A DNA stretch of 64,000 nt from JAWKIW01 sp041394145 (GCA_041394145.1 JAWKIW010000001.1:372001-436000), one strand, 5' to 3'; counted from the stretch's first letter, positions 35,087-45,313 are shown. Made by a program: numbers and translations. The notes: generated from the sequence alone by a model not told the origin.

Positions 35087-35132
35087 TCCGCTCGGCGACG
35101 GGCAGGATCAGGCCTCGGCCCGGGCCGTCGGA

Positions 35133-37552
35133 TCAGGCACTGGTCCCGAGCGCCTCGTCGAGCTCCTCGGGGGTCATGAGCACGTCGCGGGCCTTCGATC
35201 CCACGCTCGGACCGACCACGCCCCGTTGCTCGAGCAGGTCCATGAGGCGGCCCGCCCGGGCGAAGCCGACCTTCAGCTTGCGCTGCAGCATGGAGGTGGA
35301 GCCCAGCTGGGAGCGCACCACCAGCTCCATCGCCTGCAGCAGCAGGTCGTCGTCGTCCTCGTCGCCACCTCCGCCGGCGCCGCTGCCACCCGGCAGCCCT
35401 CCCTCGTCGGTGCCCTGCACGGCGTCGTCGTCGAAGTCCACCTCGGGCGCCAGCCGCCGCCAGTGGGCGACGACCCCCCGCACCTCCTTCTCGGTGACCC
35501 AGGCGCCCTGGATGCGAGACGGGATGCTGGAGGTCTGGTCGAGCAGGAGCATGTCGCCCTTGCCGACGAGGCGCTCGGCGCCGGCCTGGTCGAGGATCAC
35601 GCGGGAGTCGGCGACGCTCGACACGGCGAAGGCCAGCCGGGCCGGGATGTTGGCCTTGATCACCCCGGTGATGACGTTGACCGACGGGCGCTGGGTGGCG
35701 ATGACGAGGTGGATCCCCACGGCGCGGGCCATCTGGGCGATGCGGCAGATCGACTCCTCGACGTCGCGAGCCGCCACCATCATCAGGTCGTTGAGCTCGT
35801 CGACCACCACGAGGATGTAGGGCAGGCGCTCGAAGGTGCGCGCCGTCTCGGGATCCTCGTCGGGGCCCGGCTCGAAGTCGCCCCGGTCGAACGCCGCGTT
35901 GTAGCCGTCGATGTCGCGCACGCCGACCTCGGACAGCAGGTCGTAGCGCCGCTCCATCTCCCGCACGGCCCAGGCGAGGGCGTTGGCGGCCTTCTTGGGG
36001 TTGGTCACCACCTGGGTGAGCAGGTGCGGGAGGCGGTTGTACTGACCCAGCTCGACGCGCTTGGGGTCGACGAGGATGAGGCGCACCTGGTCGGGCGTCG
36101 AGCGCATCAGGACCGACGTGATGATCGAGTTGATGCAGCTCGACTTGCCGGCACCGGTGGCGCCGGCGATGAGGATGTGGGGCATCCTGGCCAGGTTGGC
36201 CATGACGGTCTTGCCGTTGATGTCGCGGCCCACCGCCACCTCGAGCGGGTGCCGGGCCCGCTTGGCCTCGGGCGAGGTCAGCAGGTCGCCGAGGGCCACG
36301 ACCTGGCGGTGGGTGTTGGGGACCTCGACACCGATGGCCTGGCGGCCCGGGATCGGGGCGAGGATGCGCACGTCGGGCGAGGCCATCGCGTAGGCGATGT
36401 CCTTGTGCAGGCTGGTGACCCGGGCGACCTTCACGCCGGGCCCGAGCTCGAGCTCGAAGCGGGTCACGGTCGGCCCCACGACCATGCCGACGAGGCGGGT
36501 CTCGACGCCGTGCTCGGCCAGCGCCGACTCCAGCGTGCGGCCCTGCTCCTCGACGAAGCGGCGGTCGATCTCGGCAGCCTCGACCTTGTCGAGCAGCTTG
36601 GCCGGTGGCAGCTTCCACGGCGACGCCTGGGCCGCCGGCCCGAGGTCGATCGCCAGCTGCTCGGCGTCCTCGGTCTCGTCGGGGACGTGGGCCTCGGGCG
36701 GCGGCTTCTTCTTGCGCGGCTTCTTGGGGGTCGGCGCCTCGTCCGCCGGCTCGCTGTCGGACGCCGCCGGCTCGGCGGCACCCTCCTCGCCGGCCACCGT
36801 CACCACCGGCTCGGCCGGCCCGTCGTCGTCGGGCTCGGGGGCGGCGTCGACGGGGCTGCCGAGCTCGAACAGGCGGCCGAGGTGGCGGGACAGGAACGAG
36901 CGGGCCGGGCGCACCTTCTCGGCGGTGCCGACGGCGGCATGGCGCACGGTGGTGCCGGTGGCGATCACCAGCCCCAGGATCCCGAGGGCGAGCAGGACGA
37001 AGGCCGCGCCCCACACCGCGAGGAAGCGCTCCAGCGGCCCGGCGACGCCGGCACCGAGGACCCCGCCGGCGCTGGCGAAGCGAGCCAGGTCCTCGCCCCA
37101 CTGGGGCCGCCCGCCGGCGATGTGCAGCAGGCCGCAGACCGAGATGAGCACGAGCAGCGACCCGATGATGGGCCGGACCGACCGCTCGACGGGCTCGCCC
37201 TCGCGCGGGCCCCGGATGAGCAGCAGCCCGAGCACCACCATCAGCGGCGGCAGGGCGTAGGCGGCGTAGCCGACGAGGTCTTCGACGCCGGTGGCGACGG
37301 CCGTGCCGATGGGACCGGCGAGGTCGGCGTAGATGCCGAGCCCGCTGACGACGCCGAGGACCAGCAGGAACAGCCCCCAGGCGTCGTGGCCGTGACCGTC
37401 GAACGCCTCCCGCACGGCCCGCGTGACCGCGGACTCGGGGGCGTGGCCGGCCGTCGGGCCGCCGGGCGCTTCGTGCCCTTGCCCGACCGCGAGGACCCCG
37501 ACGAGCGGGAACGGCTGGAGGAGCGGCTGCGGGTCTGCTGCTTGGTTGCCAC
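35133..37552 (-). CDS. ftsK: DNA translocase FtsK/SpoIIIE, frameshift near N-terminus
   Basis: About 806 residues. A basic Ser/Arg tail (VATKQQTRSRSSSRSRSS) leads to four transmembrane helices, a charged Pro/Lys linker, then the motor: Walker A GATGAGKSS, ILVDPKRVELGQYN, Walker B LVVVDELNDLMM, and VIATQRPSVNVITGVIKANIPARLAFAVSS. The C-terminal gamma winged helix (TSMLQRKLKVGFARAGRLMDLLE) would read polar DNA motifs. It pumps DNA during division. The GTG at 37552, after GTGAGG, is in a different frame from the helices, so an indel lies near 37425. Confidence 0.95.
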
Positions 37553-37792
37553 GGGCCTCACCGGTGCGGTCGGGGACGGGTGCTCGGGTACGACGAAGGA
37601 CGGCGCACCACCTGGCGACCCCTTGCCCGCGCCGGGTGCGGCTGCATCAAGCCAACCAGACGATACCCCCGCGGTGGTGGACCGCCCACCCGGCGTTGCG
37701 CCGCGGCCCGCAACGACCGGTGCCGGGGTCGCCACGGGTCAGGGGTCCGATCGAGCCGTGCCGGGCGACGGGAGCGGCGGCCGCCCGGGGTC

Positions 37793-37798
37793 GATACT
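37793..37798 (+). promoter_or_regulatory. -10 element for leaderless diguanylate cyclase gene
   Basis: GATACT lies 7 nt before the GTG start, with no ribosome binding site. Confidence 0.4.
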
Positions 37799-37805
37799 GG
37801 GTCAC

Positions 37806-38651
37806 GTGGGATCGGTCTCGATCGCCCGCTGGCTGTCCTCGGCGCACGCGCGTGCACCGATCCTCGTCGCGTCGGTGCTGCTGATCCCGCTGGTGGCGTG
37901 GGCGGACTACCTGACCGATCCGGTCCTGCAGCTCGACCTGCTCTACATGCTGCCCATCCTGGGGGTCGCCTGGACGAGCGGGCGACGCGCCGCCGTCGGC
38001 ATGGCCCTCTACGCGGCGGCCGCGGGCATGGTCGTCGCCGGGCTGCAGGCCCAGGGGGCCGCCGCCACGTGGTGGAACGGCGCGACCCACGTCTGCCTGT
38101 TCGTCGCCGTGGGCCTGCTGATGGCCGCGCTGCGCCGCCTCCTCGACGAGCACCGAGAGCTCGCCGGCATCGATCCGCTGACCCGCGTGCTGAACCGCCG
38201 GGCGTTCCGCTCGGCGCTCACCCTGGCGCTGCGCCGAGCCAACCGGGCCGGCGACGTGGGCACCCTGGCCTGCATCGACATCGACGGGCTCAAGCCGATC
38301 AACGACCGGGGCGGGCACGCCGCGGGCGACGCCGCCATCGTCGGCGTGGCCGAGGCCGCCCGCCGCTGCGCCCGGGAGACCGACCTCGTCGCCCGCCTCG
38401 GCGGCGACGAGTTCGCCGTGTACCTGCCGTCGGCGACCGGCGACGAGGGCCGGATCTTCGCCGAGCGCCTCCTCACCCACCTCCGGCCGCCCCACCACGA
38501 ACCCGAGGTCTCGGTCAGCATCGGTCTGCTCACGCACGGGCCGGACGACCACGACGTCGACGCCCTGCTCGACGCCACCGACGCCGTGCTCTACCGCGCC
38601 AAGCAGGAAGGGGGCGGCGTGGTGCGCGCCGTCTCCGGGGCCCGGTCCTGA
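37806..38651 (+). CDS. Membrane-bound diguanylate cyclase (GGDEF)
   Basis: 281 residues. Three to four transmembrane helices occupy residues 15-110, then DEHRELAGIDPLTRVLNRRAF starts the GGDEF domain. The active site is RLGGDEFAVYL. RETD lies five residues before GGDEF and forms an intact RxxD inhibitory site, so product feedback is expected. It makes cyclic di-GMP from GTP. No separate sensor domain is visible, so the membrane region may sense the signal. It is divergent from ftsK and apparently leaderless. Confidence 0.92.
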   Translation: MGSVSIARWLSSAHARAPILVASVLLIPLVAWADYLTDPVLQLDLLYMLPILGVAWTSGRRAAVGMALYAAAAGMVVAGLQAQGAAATWWNGATHVCLFVAVGLLMAALRRLLDEHRELAGIDPLTRVLNRRAFRSALTLALRRANRAGDVGTLACIDIDGLKPINDRGGHAAGDAAIVGVAEAARRCARETDLVARLGGDEFAVYLPSATGDEGRIFAERLLTHLRPPHHEPEVSVSIGLLTHGPDDHDVDALLDATDAVLYRAKQEGGGVVRAVSGARS

Positions 38652-38679
38652 CCGACGCGACCGGCGTCTGCCCGGGCGG

Positions 38680-38859
38680 TCAGCTCGCCGGCAGCGGGCC
38701 GTGGTCCCGACAGGACGCCTCGTAGCCGGTGGGGATCACCAGCACGCGCAGCCGGCGCCCGCAGATCGGGCAGCAGCGCGGCGGGTCGAGGGCCCGCCGA
38801 CACGAGCCGTCGCACTCGTCGGCCCGGCGGCCGCACCAGCGGCAGTAGGCGTCGGCCAT
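38680..38859 (-). CDS. bsaP: BsaP-like biotin synthase auxiliary protein
   Basis: 59 residues with eight Cys: C6, C9 (YCRWC), C16, C20, C29, C30, C33 and C50. The core CCPICGRRLRVLVIPTGYEA then SCRDHG fits the C-x2-CGRR-x3-V-x2-P-x-G-x4-C-x2-HG pattern I recall for actinobacterial BsaP. That small iron-sulfur protein is needed by mycobacterial BioB to make biotin. It lies 32 bp after bioB in the same direction. The extra N-terminal CxxC may bind zinc or be lineage-specific. The assignment rests on motif and context. Confidence 0.8.
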   Translation of the reverse strand: MADAYCRWCGRRADECDGSCRRALDPPRCCPICGRRLRVLVIPTGYEASCRDHGPLPAS

Positions 38860-38891
38860 GGCGAGGTCGAGACGACCGCGACGACCGGGCC

Positions 38892-39914
38892 TCAGAGCAC
38901 CTTCGACAGCACGCCGATGGGCATGCGCAGGTCGTCGAGCATCTGCAGGTCCTCGTCGGGGGTGCGCCCGAGGGTGGTGAGGTAGTTGCCGACGATGAGG
39001 GCGTTGATGCCCGAGGTCATGCCGAGGGCCTGCAGCTCGCGCAGGGTGACCTCGCGCCCGCCCGCGTAGCGCAGGATCACCGACGGCAGGCCGAGCCGGA
39101 ACAGGGCGATCCAGCGGATCGCCTCGAGCGGCTCGACGATCGGGCGGTCACCCAGCGGCGTGCCCGGCCGCGGGTTCAAGAAGTTGATCGGGACCTCTGC
39201 CGGCTCGACCTCGCGCAGCTGACCGATGAGCTCGATCCGCTGGGCGTCGGACTCCCCCATCCCGAGCAGCACGCCGCAGCACAGCTCCATGCCGTTGGCC
39301 AGGACCCGCCGGCAGGTGTCGTGGCGCTCCTGCCAGGTGTGGGTCGTGACGATCTCGGGGAAGTACGAGGCCGCCGTCTCGAGGTTGTGGTTGTAGCGGT
39401 GCACACCGCCCTGGGCGAGACGGCGGGCCTGGTCGTCGTCGAGGATGCCGGCGCTCACCGCCACGTTGATGCCCACTCGGTCGCGCACCAGGGGCACCAG
39501 CTCGAGGATGCGCTGCATGGTGCGCTCGTCGGGACCCCGCAGGGCGAGGACGATGCAGAACTCGCTGGCGCCGAGCCGGGCCGTCTCCTCGGCGGCGCGC
39601 AGCACCTCGTCGGTGTCGAGGAACGGGGTGGCCAGCACCTGGGTCTCGAACTTGGACGACTGGCTGCAGAAGTGGCAGTCCTCGGGGCAGCCGCCGGTCT
39701 TGGCCGACAGGATGCCCTCGACCTCGACCTCCGGGCCGCACCACGCCAGGCGCACCTCGTGGGCCAGGGCGGCCAGCGAGGGCACCGCCGAGTCCGGCAG
39801 GGCCGCCAGACCGGCGAGCTCGTCGAGGGTCAGCTGCTCCTTGCGGTCGAGCAGGGCGTCGCCGGCAGCGGCGAGCAGCGAGCGGGGCGAGGCGTCGGAG
39901 GCGTCGACGGACAT
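38892..39914 (-). CDS. bioB: Biotin synthase
   Basis: 340 residues, radical SAM TIM barrel. The cluster motif is GGCPEDCHFCSQSSKF. YNHNLETAASYFPEI, GMGESDAQRIELIGQLREV and INFLNPRPGTPLG are characteristic. It inserts sulfur into dethiobiotin. The next gene encodes a BsaP-like protein, so this enzyme probably belongs to the auxiliary-protein-dependent actinobacterial type. There is no Shine-Dalgarno sequence; TACCCT 6 nt before the ATG suggests a leaderless mRNA. No other biotin genes are in the window. Confidence 0.97.
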   Translation of the reverse strand: MSVDASDASPRSLLAAAGDALLDRKEQLTLDELAGLAALPDSAVPSLAALAHEVRLAWCGPEVEVEGILSAKTGGCPEDCHFCSQSSKFETQVLATPFLDTDEVLRAAEETARLGASEFCIVLALRGPDERTMQRILELVPLVRDRVGINVAVSAGILDDDQARRLAQGGVHRYNHNLETAASYFPEIVTTHTWQERHDTCRRVLANGMELCCGVLLGMGESDAQRIELIGQLREVEPAEVPINFLNPRPGTPLGDRPIVEPLEAIRWIALFRLGLPSVILRYAGGREVTLRELQALGMTSGINALIVGNYLTTLGRTPDEDLQMLDDLRMPIGVLSKVL

Positions 39915-39920
39915 GCGGCG

Positions 39921-39926
39921 AGGGTA
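39921..39926 (-). promoter_or_regulatory. -10 element for leaderless bioB-bsaP
   Basis: TACCCT lies 6 nt before the bioB ATG, with TTGGTG 19 bp farther up as a possible -35. Confidence 0.5.
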
Positions 39927-40053
39927 GTGGGCCGCCCCGGTAGCGCACCAAGGAGGACCGACACGGTGGCGCGACACCGGGACGGCTGCTCGCAGTGCGA
40001 GCTCGAGCTGCGTCCACTGGGCGCGGCCGTCGGTCCGACCACGAGCGCGGGCC

Positions 40054-41673
40054 TCAGCCGCTCCAGCCGACGATGTCGGCGATGAGGTCGACCATCCCTG
40101 AGTTGTTGTAGAGGCTGACCTTGCCGTTGGCGCCGATCTTCGCCATCACGAGGTTCGGCCGGATGTCGCCGGGGATGTTGTTGAGGCTCGACGCCAGGGG
40201 CATGGGCTCCCCCGTGGGCCAGATCGTGTGGTGGGTCGGCGCACTCGGCGCCACCGACGTGACGTTCATGACGACGGTCTGGGCCCAATCGGGCACCCCG
40301 CCCTGGCCGGCGACCGTCACCTCGACCGAGGCTCCCGCACCGACCCGTGCCTTGGGCGCGCCGACGCCGTCGCGCGTGTCGAGCACGCGGTGGGGCGTGA
40401 CGCCGTGGAACCCGCCCCCCAGGCTCCCGTCCAGACCGAACACGCCGACGACGTCGATGATCACGTGCACGAACCCGGAGTTGTTGTAGATCTTGAACCC
40501 GCGATCGCCCGCACCGAGACCGACGATCACCATGTTCGGCCGCGTGTCACCCGCCTCGAAGTTGAGGTTCGACGCCTCGGGCCGTGGCTTGTCGTCGGGC
40601 CACACGCGCAGGTGCGAGGTGGCGGTGGCGCCGGTGACGGTCACGTTCAGGGCGAGCGCCGAGTACGGGGCGCCGGCCCCGAGCCAGAACTGCCACTCGT
40701 CGCCGGGCCAGAAGGGCTCGTTCTTGTCGCGGGTGTCGTAGAACCGGTCCGGCGTGATGGCGCTGAAGCCGACCCCGTTGTTCGGCTCGGAGCTGTACCA
40801 GCCGACGACATCGGCGATCACGTGGACGGAGCCGCTGTTGTTGAAGATGTCGATCAGGCCGGTCTGGCCGATCCGCACGGTCACGAGGTTGGCGACGGTC
40901 GAGCCGCTCCAGAAGTTGAGCGACGAGGCCGTCGGCTTCGCCACGCCGTCGGGCCAGACCGTGAGGTGGGACGCGGCGGTGGCCTGGGTGACCGTCATGT
41001 TGAGCACGACGGAGTCGACGCCGGGCAGCGGGACGCCGCCCCGACCCAGGATCGCCAGCGTGCGGGTCGAGCCGGGCGACATCTTGCCCGCCGGCGTGCC
41101 GGTGCCGTCACGGGTGTCGAAGACCCTGGCCGGCGCCAGCGGATGGAAGCCGCCGGTGCGCACGACGGGGTCGACAAGCACCGAGTAGGGCGCGCTGTTG
41201 TCACCGGGCGTGGCGTCGACCAGCTCGTGGGTGACGGTGACCGTGCTGGCGATCGTCGGGGACGGGAAGGCGAGCGGGACGGCGGCGAGGTAGTCGAGGT
41301 GGGCGAGCGAACCCGCGGACATGGCCCCGATCGTCCACGTGGTCTCGTCGGCCGTGCCCAGGGTGGGCTGGGCCATCGCGAAGACCACCCCGGCCGGCGC
41401 GTAGCCCGTGACCGACGCGCTGCTCACGGCGCACGTCCCGGCGTTCTCGACATCGACGCCGACGACGAGCGCCCGGGGGTACTCGGGCAGCATCTGGGCC
41501 GACACCGTCACGGAGAGGTCGGCGGTGCAGTCGGCCGGCCCCTTCGGGGCCAGCGGGCCCCCGGCCCCCGCCGGGGCGGCCGCCGCGCCCAGGAGGAAGG
41601 CGGCGAGGAGCGCGAGCGCACCGACCGTCGCAATGGCGCGCGGTCGGCGACGGGGGACGTGGCGTCGGCGCAT
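40054..41673 (-). CDS. Secreted protein with DUF11/CARDB-like region and three beta-repeat domains
   Basis: 539 residues. A Sec signal peptide (IATVGALALLAAFLLGAAAAPAGA) is followed by a beta-sandwich-like region (about 45-160) and three repeats of about 115-120 residues. Each repeat begins P-x-R-x-x-DTRD, has LN-x-T or MN-x-T, A-S-x-LN, and ends YNNSG-x-x-x-x-I-x-D-V-VG. The same unit forms the C-terminus of the Tat-exported protein at 59834-61083. This repeat is common in actinobacterial surface proteins, and I know no assigned function. GAGGAGG precedes the ATG. Confidence 0.82.
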   Translation of the reverse strand: MRRRHVPRRRPRAIATVGALALLAAFLLGAAAAPAGAGGPLAPKGPADCTADLSVTVSAQMLPEYPRALVVGVDVENAGTCAVSSASVTGYAPAGVVFAMAQPTLGTADETTWTIGAMSAGSLAHLDYLAAVPLAFPSPTIASTVTVTHELVDATPGDNSAPYSVLVDPVVRTGGFHPLAPARVFDTRDGTGTPAGKMSPGSTRTLAILGRGGVPLPGVDSVVLNMTVTQATAASHLTVWPDGVAKPTASSLNFWSGSTVANLVTVRIGQTGLIDIFNNSGSVHVIADVVGWYSSEPNNGVGFSAITPDRFYDTRDKNEPFWPGDEWQFWLGAGAPYSALALNVTVTGATATSHLRVWPDDKPRPEASNLNFEAGDTRPNMVIVGLGAGDRGFKIYNNSGFVHVIIDVVGVFGLDGSLGGGFHGVTPHRVLDTRDGVGAPKARVGAGASVEVTVAGQGGVPDWAQTVVMNVTSVAPSAPTHHTIWPTGEPMPLASSLNNIPGDIRPNLVMAKIGANGKVSLYNNSGMVDLIADIVGWSG

Positions 41674-41887
41674 GGGGCACCTCCTCGTCCGGCGGGACCT
41701 CCCAGTCCGGCGCACCCGTCCGCGATCCCGCACTCGCACCGTAGGCCCGAGGCCGGCGGCGACGACGCTGCCGAAGGTCCCGGTGGGCACCGCCGACCGT
41801 CCCGATGCAATGGGTGTTGCCGACCGTCACCGTCACCACCGCGCCAAGAGCACCCGGCGCGACCGCGAGGTGCCCGCAGGACCCGGC

Positions 41888-43549
41888 TCAGGCCTCCATC
41901 ACCACCGGCACGATCATGGGCCGGCGGCGGGTCTGCTCGTTCACGAAGCGGCCGGCGGCGCGGCGCACGACCCGCTGCAGGCTCTCGATGTCGGTGGCGT
42001 CGTGGCCGAAGGCGTCCTTCACCGCGTCGCGGACGCGCTCGGCGCACTCGTCGAGGAGGTCCTCGGCCTCAGGGGCGTACACCCAACCCCGGGTGATGAT
42101 CTCGGGGCCGGTGATGATCGCCCCGGTCTCCCGGTCGACGGCCACGATCACGACCACGACGCCCTCGGCCGCCAGCACCCGACGGTCGCGCAGCACGCCG
42201 GTGCCGACGTCGCCGACGATCCCGTCGACGTACAGGTAGCCCGCCGGCACCCGCCCGCCCCGCTCGATGCCGTCGTCGGTGAGCACGACGGTGTCGCCGT
42301 CCTCGCAGATCACGACGTCGTCGTCGGGCACGCCCATCTGTCGGGCCAACCGCGCGTGGGCGACGAGGTGGCGGTACTCGCCGTGCACGGGCACGAAGTG
42401 GTCGGGCCGAGCCACCGACAGCAGGGTCTTGAGCTCCTCCTGCTTCGCGTGGCCGCTGGCGTGGACGTCGGCGATGCCGGTGTGGACCACCTCCACGCCG
42501 AGGCGCACGAGCCCGTCGATCACCTTCGACACGTTGGCCTCGTTGCCCGGGATCGGATGGGAGCTGAGGATGACGACGTCGCCATCGCCGACCCGCAGCC
42601 ACCGGTTCTCGCTGGCCGCCATGAGGGCCAGCGCCGACATGGGCTCGCCCTGGGAGCCGGTGGAGATCACGCACACCCGGCCGGGGTCGAGGTCGCCGAT
42701 CTCGTCGATGTCGCGCAGCGACCGCTCCGGGATGTCGAGCAGGCCCATCTCACGGGCCAGCCGCACGTTCTTCTTCATGGACATGCCCATCGTGGCGATG
42801 GTGCGGTCGAAGGCCAGGGCGGCGTCGGCGATCTGCTGGACGCGATGGATGTGGGACGCGAAGCAGGTGGTGATGATCCGCTTGCCGTCGTGCTCGTGGA
42901 ACAGGTCGTACAGGACCGCACCGACCCTGGTCTCCGAGGCCGAGTGGCCCTTCTCGTCGGCGTTGGTCGAGTCCGACAGCAGCAGGCGGATGCCGTGCTG
43001 GTCGGCCAGCGAGCCGATGCGGGCGAGGTCGGTGAGCCGGCCGTCGACCGGCGTGAGATCGAGCTTCCAGTCGCCGGAGTGCAAGAGGATGCCCTGCGGC
43101 GTGTGGAACGCGGTGGCGAAGCCGTGGGGCACGGAGTGGGTGACGGGGATGAACTCCACGTCGAAGGGCCCGATCCGGCGCCGCTCGCCGTCGGCGACCG
43201 CGATGAACCGCGTGCGATCGAGCAGGCCGGCCTCCTCGATGCGGTTGCGGGCCAGCCCGAGGGTCAACGGCGACCCGTAGATCGGGAACGACAGCTCGCG
43301 CAGCAGGAAGGCCAGGCCACCGGTGTGGTCCTCGTGGCCGTGGGTGGCGATGCAGCCCTCGATCCGGTCGGCGTTGTCGAGCAGCCACGAGAAGTCGGGC
43401 AGCACGAGATCGATCCCGAGCATGTCGAGGTCGGGGAACATGAGCCCGCAGTCGAGCAGCAGGATGCGGCCCTCGACCTCGAAGGCCGCGCAGTTGCGAC
43501 CGATCTCACCCAGCCCCCCGAGGAAGGTGATGCGGACGGGCTCGGCCAT
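41888..43549 (-). CDS. rnj: Ribonuclease J
   Basis: 553 residues. The metallo-beta-lactamase motif is ATHGHEDHTGG, followed by ligands in THSVPHGF and HSGDWKLD. STNADEKGHSASE, TTCFASHIHRVQQI and STGSQGEPMSAL belong to the beta-CASP domain, and HASGHAKQEEL and PVHGEYRHL complete it. It has 5' exonuclease and endonuclease activity in mRNA decay and rRNA maturation. It starts 7 bp after the dapA stop, and the dapA-rnj pairing is conserved in Actinobacteria. Confidence 0.97.
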   Translation of the reverse strand: MAEPVRITFLGGLGEIGRNCAAFEVEGRILLLDCGLMFPDLDMLGIDLVLPDFSWLLDNADRIEGCIATHGHEDHTGGLAFLLRELSFPIYGSPLTLGLARNRIEEAGLLDRTRFIAVADGERRRIGPFDVEFIPVTHSVPHGFATAFHTPQGILLHSGDWKLDLTPVDGRLTDLARIGSLADQHGIRLLLSDSTNADEKGHSASETRVGAVLYDLFHEHDGKRIITTCFASHIHRVQQIADAALAFDRTIATMGMSMKKNVRLAREMGLLDIPERSLRDIDEIGDLDPGRVCVISTGSQGEPMSALALMAASENRWLRVGDGDVVILSSHPIPGNEANVSKVIDGLVRLGVEVVHTGIADVHASGHAKQEELKTLLSVARPDHFVPVHGEYRHLVAHARLARQMGVPDDDVVICEDGDTVVLTDDGIERGGRVPAGYLYVDGIVGDVGTGVLRDRRVLAAEGVVVVIVAVDRETGAIITGPEIITRGWVYAPEAEDLLDECAERVRDAVKDAFGHDATDIESLQRVVRRAAGRFVNEQTRRRPMIVPVVMEA

Positions 43550-43556
43550 GGCGGAC

Positions 43557-44447
43557 TCAGAACCCCGGGCGGCCGAGGCCGGCGAGCACCTCGCGCGCTC
43601 GGTCCTCGAGACCGTCGGGGGCCGGACCCATCGGGAGGCGGCACTGCCCGGCCGGCTGGCCGAGCACCCGCAGCATCGCCTTCGCCGGGATGGGGTTCGG
43701 GTTGGCGTCGCCGCTCTCGAAGTCGAAGGACGCCAGCATCCCCGCGTTGAGGTCGCGGGCTCGTTCGACGTCGCCCTTGGCGAAGGCCGCCACCATCTCG
43801 CCCATCTCCGCCGCGCACCAGTGGGTGCACACGCCGATCACGCCGACGGCGCCGATCGACAGCAACGGCAGCGTCAACGAGTCGTCGCCGCTGTAGAGCT
43901 CGAAGCCGTCGGGGGCCTCGGCCACCAGCCGAGCGGATTCGGCCGGGCTCCCGGCGGCGTCCTTGACCGCCACGATGTTGTCGACCTCGGTGACCAGCCG
44001 CAGGATGGTGTCGGTGGCGATCTTGCGGCCGGTGCGCACCGGGATGTCGTACAGCACCGCCGGCAGCTCGGTGGCGGCGGCGAGGGCCCGGAAGTGGGCG
44101 TCGATCCCGGCCTGCGACGGTCGGTTGTAGTACGGGGTCACCAGCAGCACCCCGTCCATGCCGACCGCGTCGGCCCGGGCCGTGAGCTCGGCGGCGTGGC
44201 GGGTGTCGTTCGTGCCGCACCCCACGACGAGGGGGACGTCGACCGCACCCCGCACCGCCCGCCAGACCTCGACCTGCTCCTCGTCGGTGAGCACCGAGGC
44301 CTCGCCCGTCGTGCCGGTGACCACGAGCCCGTCGTTGCCCTGCGCCACGAGCCACGCCGCCAGCCGGGCCGCGCCGTCGAGGTCGACCGCGCCCTCGTCG
44401 TCGAAGGGCGTGACCATGGCGGTGAGCACGGCGCCGAAGCGGGCCAT
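43557..44447 (-). CDS. dapA: 4-hydroxy-tetrahydrodipicolinate synthase
   Basis: 296 residues. The Schiff-base Lys162 lies in NIVAVKDAAGS, the catalytic Tyr133 in VLYDIPVRTG with Arg138, and the Thr/Tyr triad in TGTTGEA and TPYYNRP. It condenses pyruvate and aspartate semialdehyde. The ATG at 44447 is chosen because AGGAG lies 9 nt upstream; the ATG at 44456 abuts it. A TAGAGT element at 44510-44505 and a GGCCCC/GGGGCC hairpin (44475-44491) lie in the leader. It forms an operon with rnj. Confidence 0.96.
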   Translation of the reverse strand: MARFGAVLTAMVTPFDDEGAVDLDGAARLAAWLVAQGNDGLVVTGTTGEASVLTDEEQVEVWRAVRGAVDVPLVVGCGTNDTRHAAELTARADAVGMDGVLLVTPYYNRPSQAGIDAHFRALAAATELPAVLYDIPVRTGRKIATDTILRLVTEVDNIVAVKDAAGSPAESARLVAEAPDGFELYSGDDSLTLPLLSIGAVGVIGVCTHWCAAEMGEMVAAFAKGDVERARDLNAGMLASFDFESGDANPNPIPAKAMLRVLGQPAGQCRLPMGPAPDGLEDRAREVLAGLGRPGF

Positions 44448-44622
44448 CGGGGGCATCTCCTGAGACGGGTGGACGGCCCCGCCGAGGGGCCGGTGGTCCC
44501 GGCGACTCTAGTGCCCGAGCCGTGCGTGACCGTGCGGGTTCGCGGGGCCCGGTGACCGGCGGCGACGAGCCACCGACCGCGTGCTGCATCGACGGCGCCG
44601 CGGCGTGGCGATGGCGTCGCCG

Positions 44623-45279
44623 TCAGCCGGCCTCGGTGGCACGGTCGATGCCGAGCGTGGCGAGCAGGTGCTCGTGCAGCTCGAACCAGACGGTGTGGAA
44701 GGAGTCGAGATCGGGCCGGGTGAACCACTCGTGCTCGCCGGCCTCGACCCGGGCCCGAGCCGACGAGAAGCGAGGCACGTAGGTCCCGAACCGGGGCAGG
44801 GCCGCGGCCAGCTCACCGAGGACGGGCCGGATCTCGTCGTGCAGCGTGGCCAGACGGTCGATCACCGCAGCGTCGTAGTCGGCGTCGGTGTGGTCGTTCA
44901 CCACCTGGTCGTCGCCGTCGGCGCGCAGCTGCCAGTCGGTGCACACCTGCAGGCACCTGCCGTTCAGGGCCAGGAAGCGGCGGTAGCCGCGGTGGACCTC
45001 GTCGCGCGCGCCCACCCGGTCGAGCTCTTCGGCCAACAGCCGCTCACCCTCCGCCCGGCCGGCCGCCGTCAGCACCCACCCGCTGAGCCGGCCCTCGCGG
45101 TGCCTGGCCCAGCCGGCGTCGAGCGCGGCGTCGAGGTGGGGCGCGGCCTCCTCGACGGAGAGGCCGACGACGCTCGCGACCCGCTCGGTCGGGGCGAACG
45201 ACGTGAGCCGCAGCCCGAGCAGCACCAGGGCGCACCGGTCGCCGTCGGGTGAGGTGGACTGGTCCGCTCGCCCCTCCAT
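44623..45279 (-). CDS. Winged-helix-like conserved hypothetical protein
   Basis: 218 residues. The first 90 look like a winged helix of MarR/PadR type: CALVLLGLRLTSFAPTERVASVVGLSVEEAAPHLDAALDAGWARHREGRLSGWVLTAAGRAEG read in pieces as helix-turn-helix then wing. The rest is helical, with HRGYRRFLALNGRCLQVCTDWQLR and RFGTYVPRFSSARARVEAGE. It may be a regulator or an adaptor. TACCGT lies 9 nt before the ATG. The next gene on the same strand upstream is an ATP-grasp enzyme. The function is unknown. Confidence 0.7.
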   Translation of the reverse strand: MEGRADQSTSPDGDRCALVLLGLRLTSFAPTERVASVVGLSVEEAAPHLDAALDAGWARHREGRLSGWVLTAAGRAEGERLLAEELDRVGARDEVHRGYRRFLALNGRCLQVCTDWQLRADGDDQVVNDHTDADYDAAVIDRLATLHDEIRPVLGELAAALPRFGTYVPRFSSARARVEAGEHEWFTRPDLDSFHTVWFELHEHLLATLGIDRATEAG

Positions 45280-45313
45280 CGACCCGAGACGGTAGCCAGC
45301 CGTGTCGGCCCGG

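Noticed and set aside
34650..37805. Very long plus-strand open frame (part of a 1333-codon frame) opposite ftsK
   Set aside because: Antisense frame typical of high-GC DNA; low-complexity translation with no domain. Only its last part, the GGDEF gene, is real.
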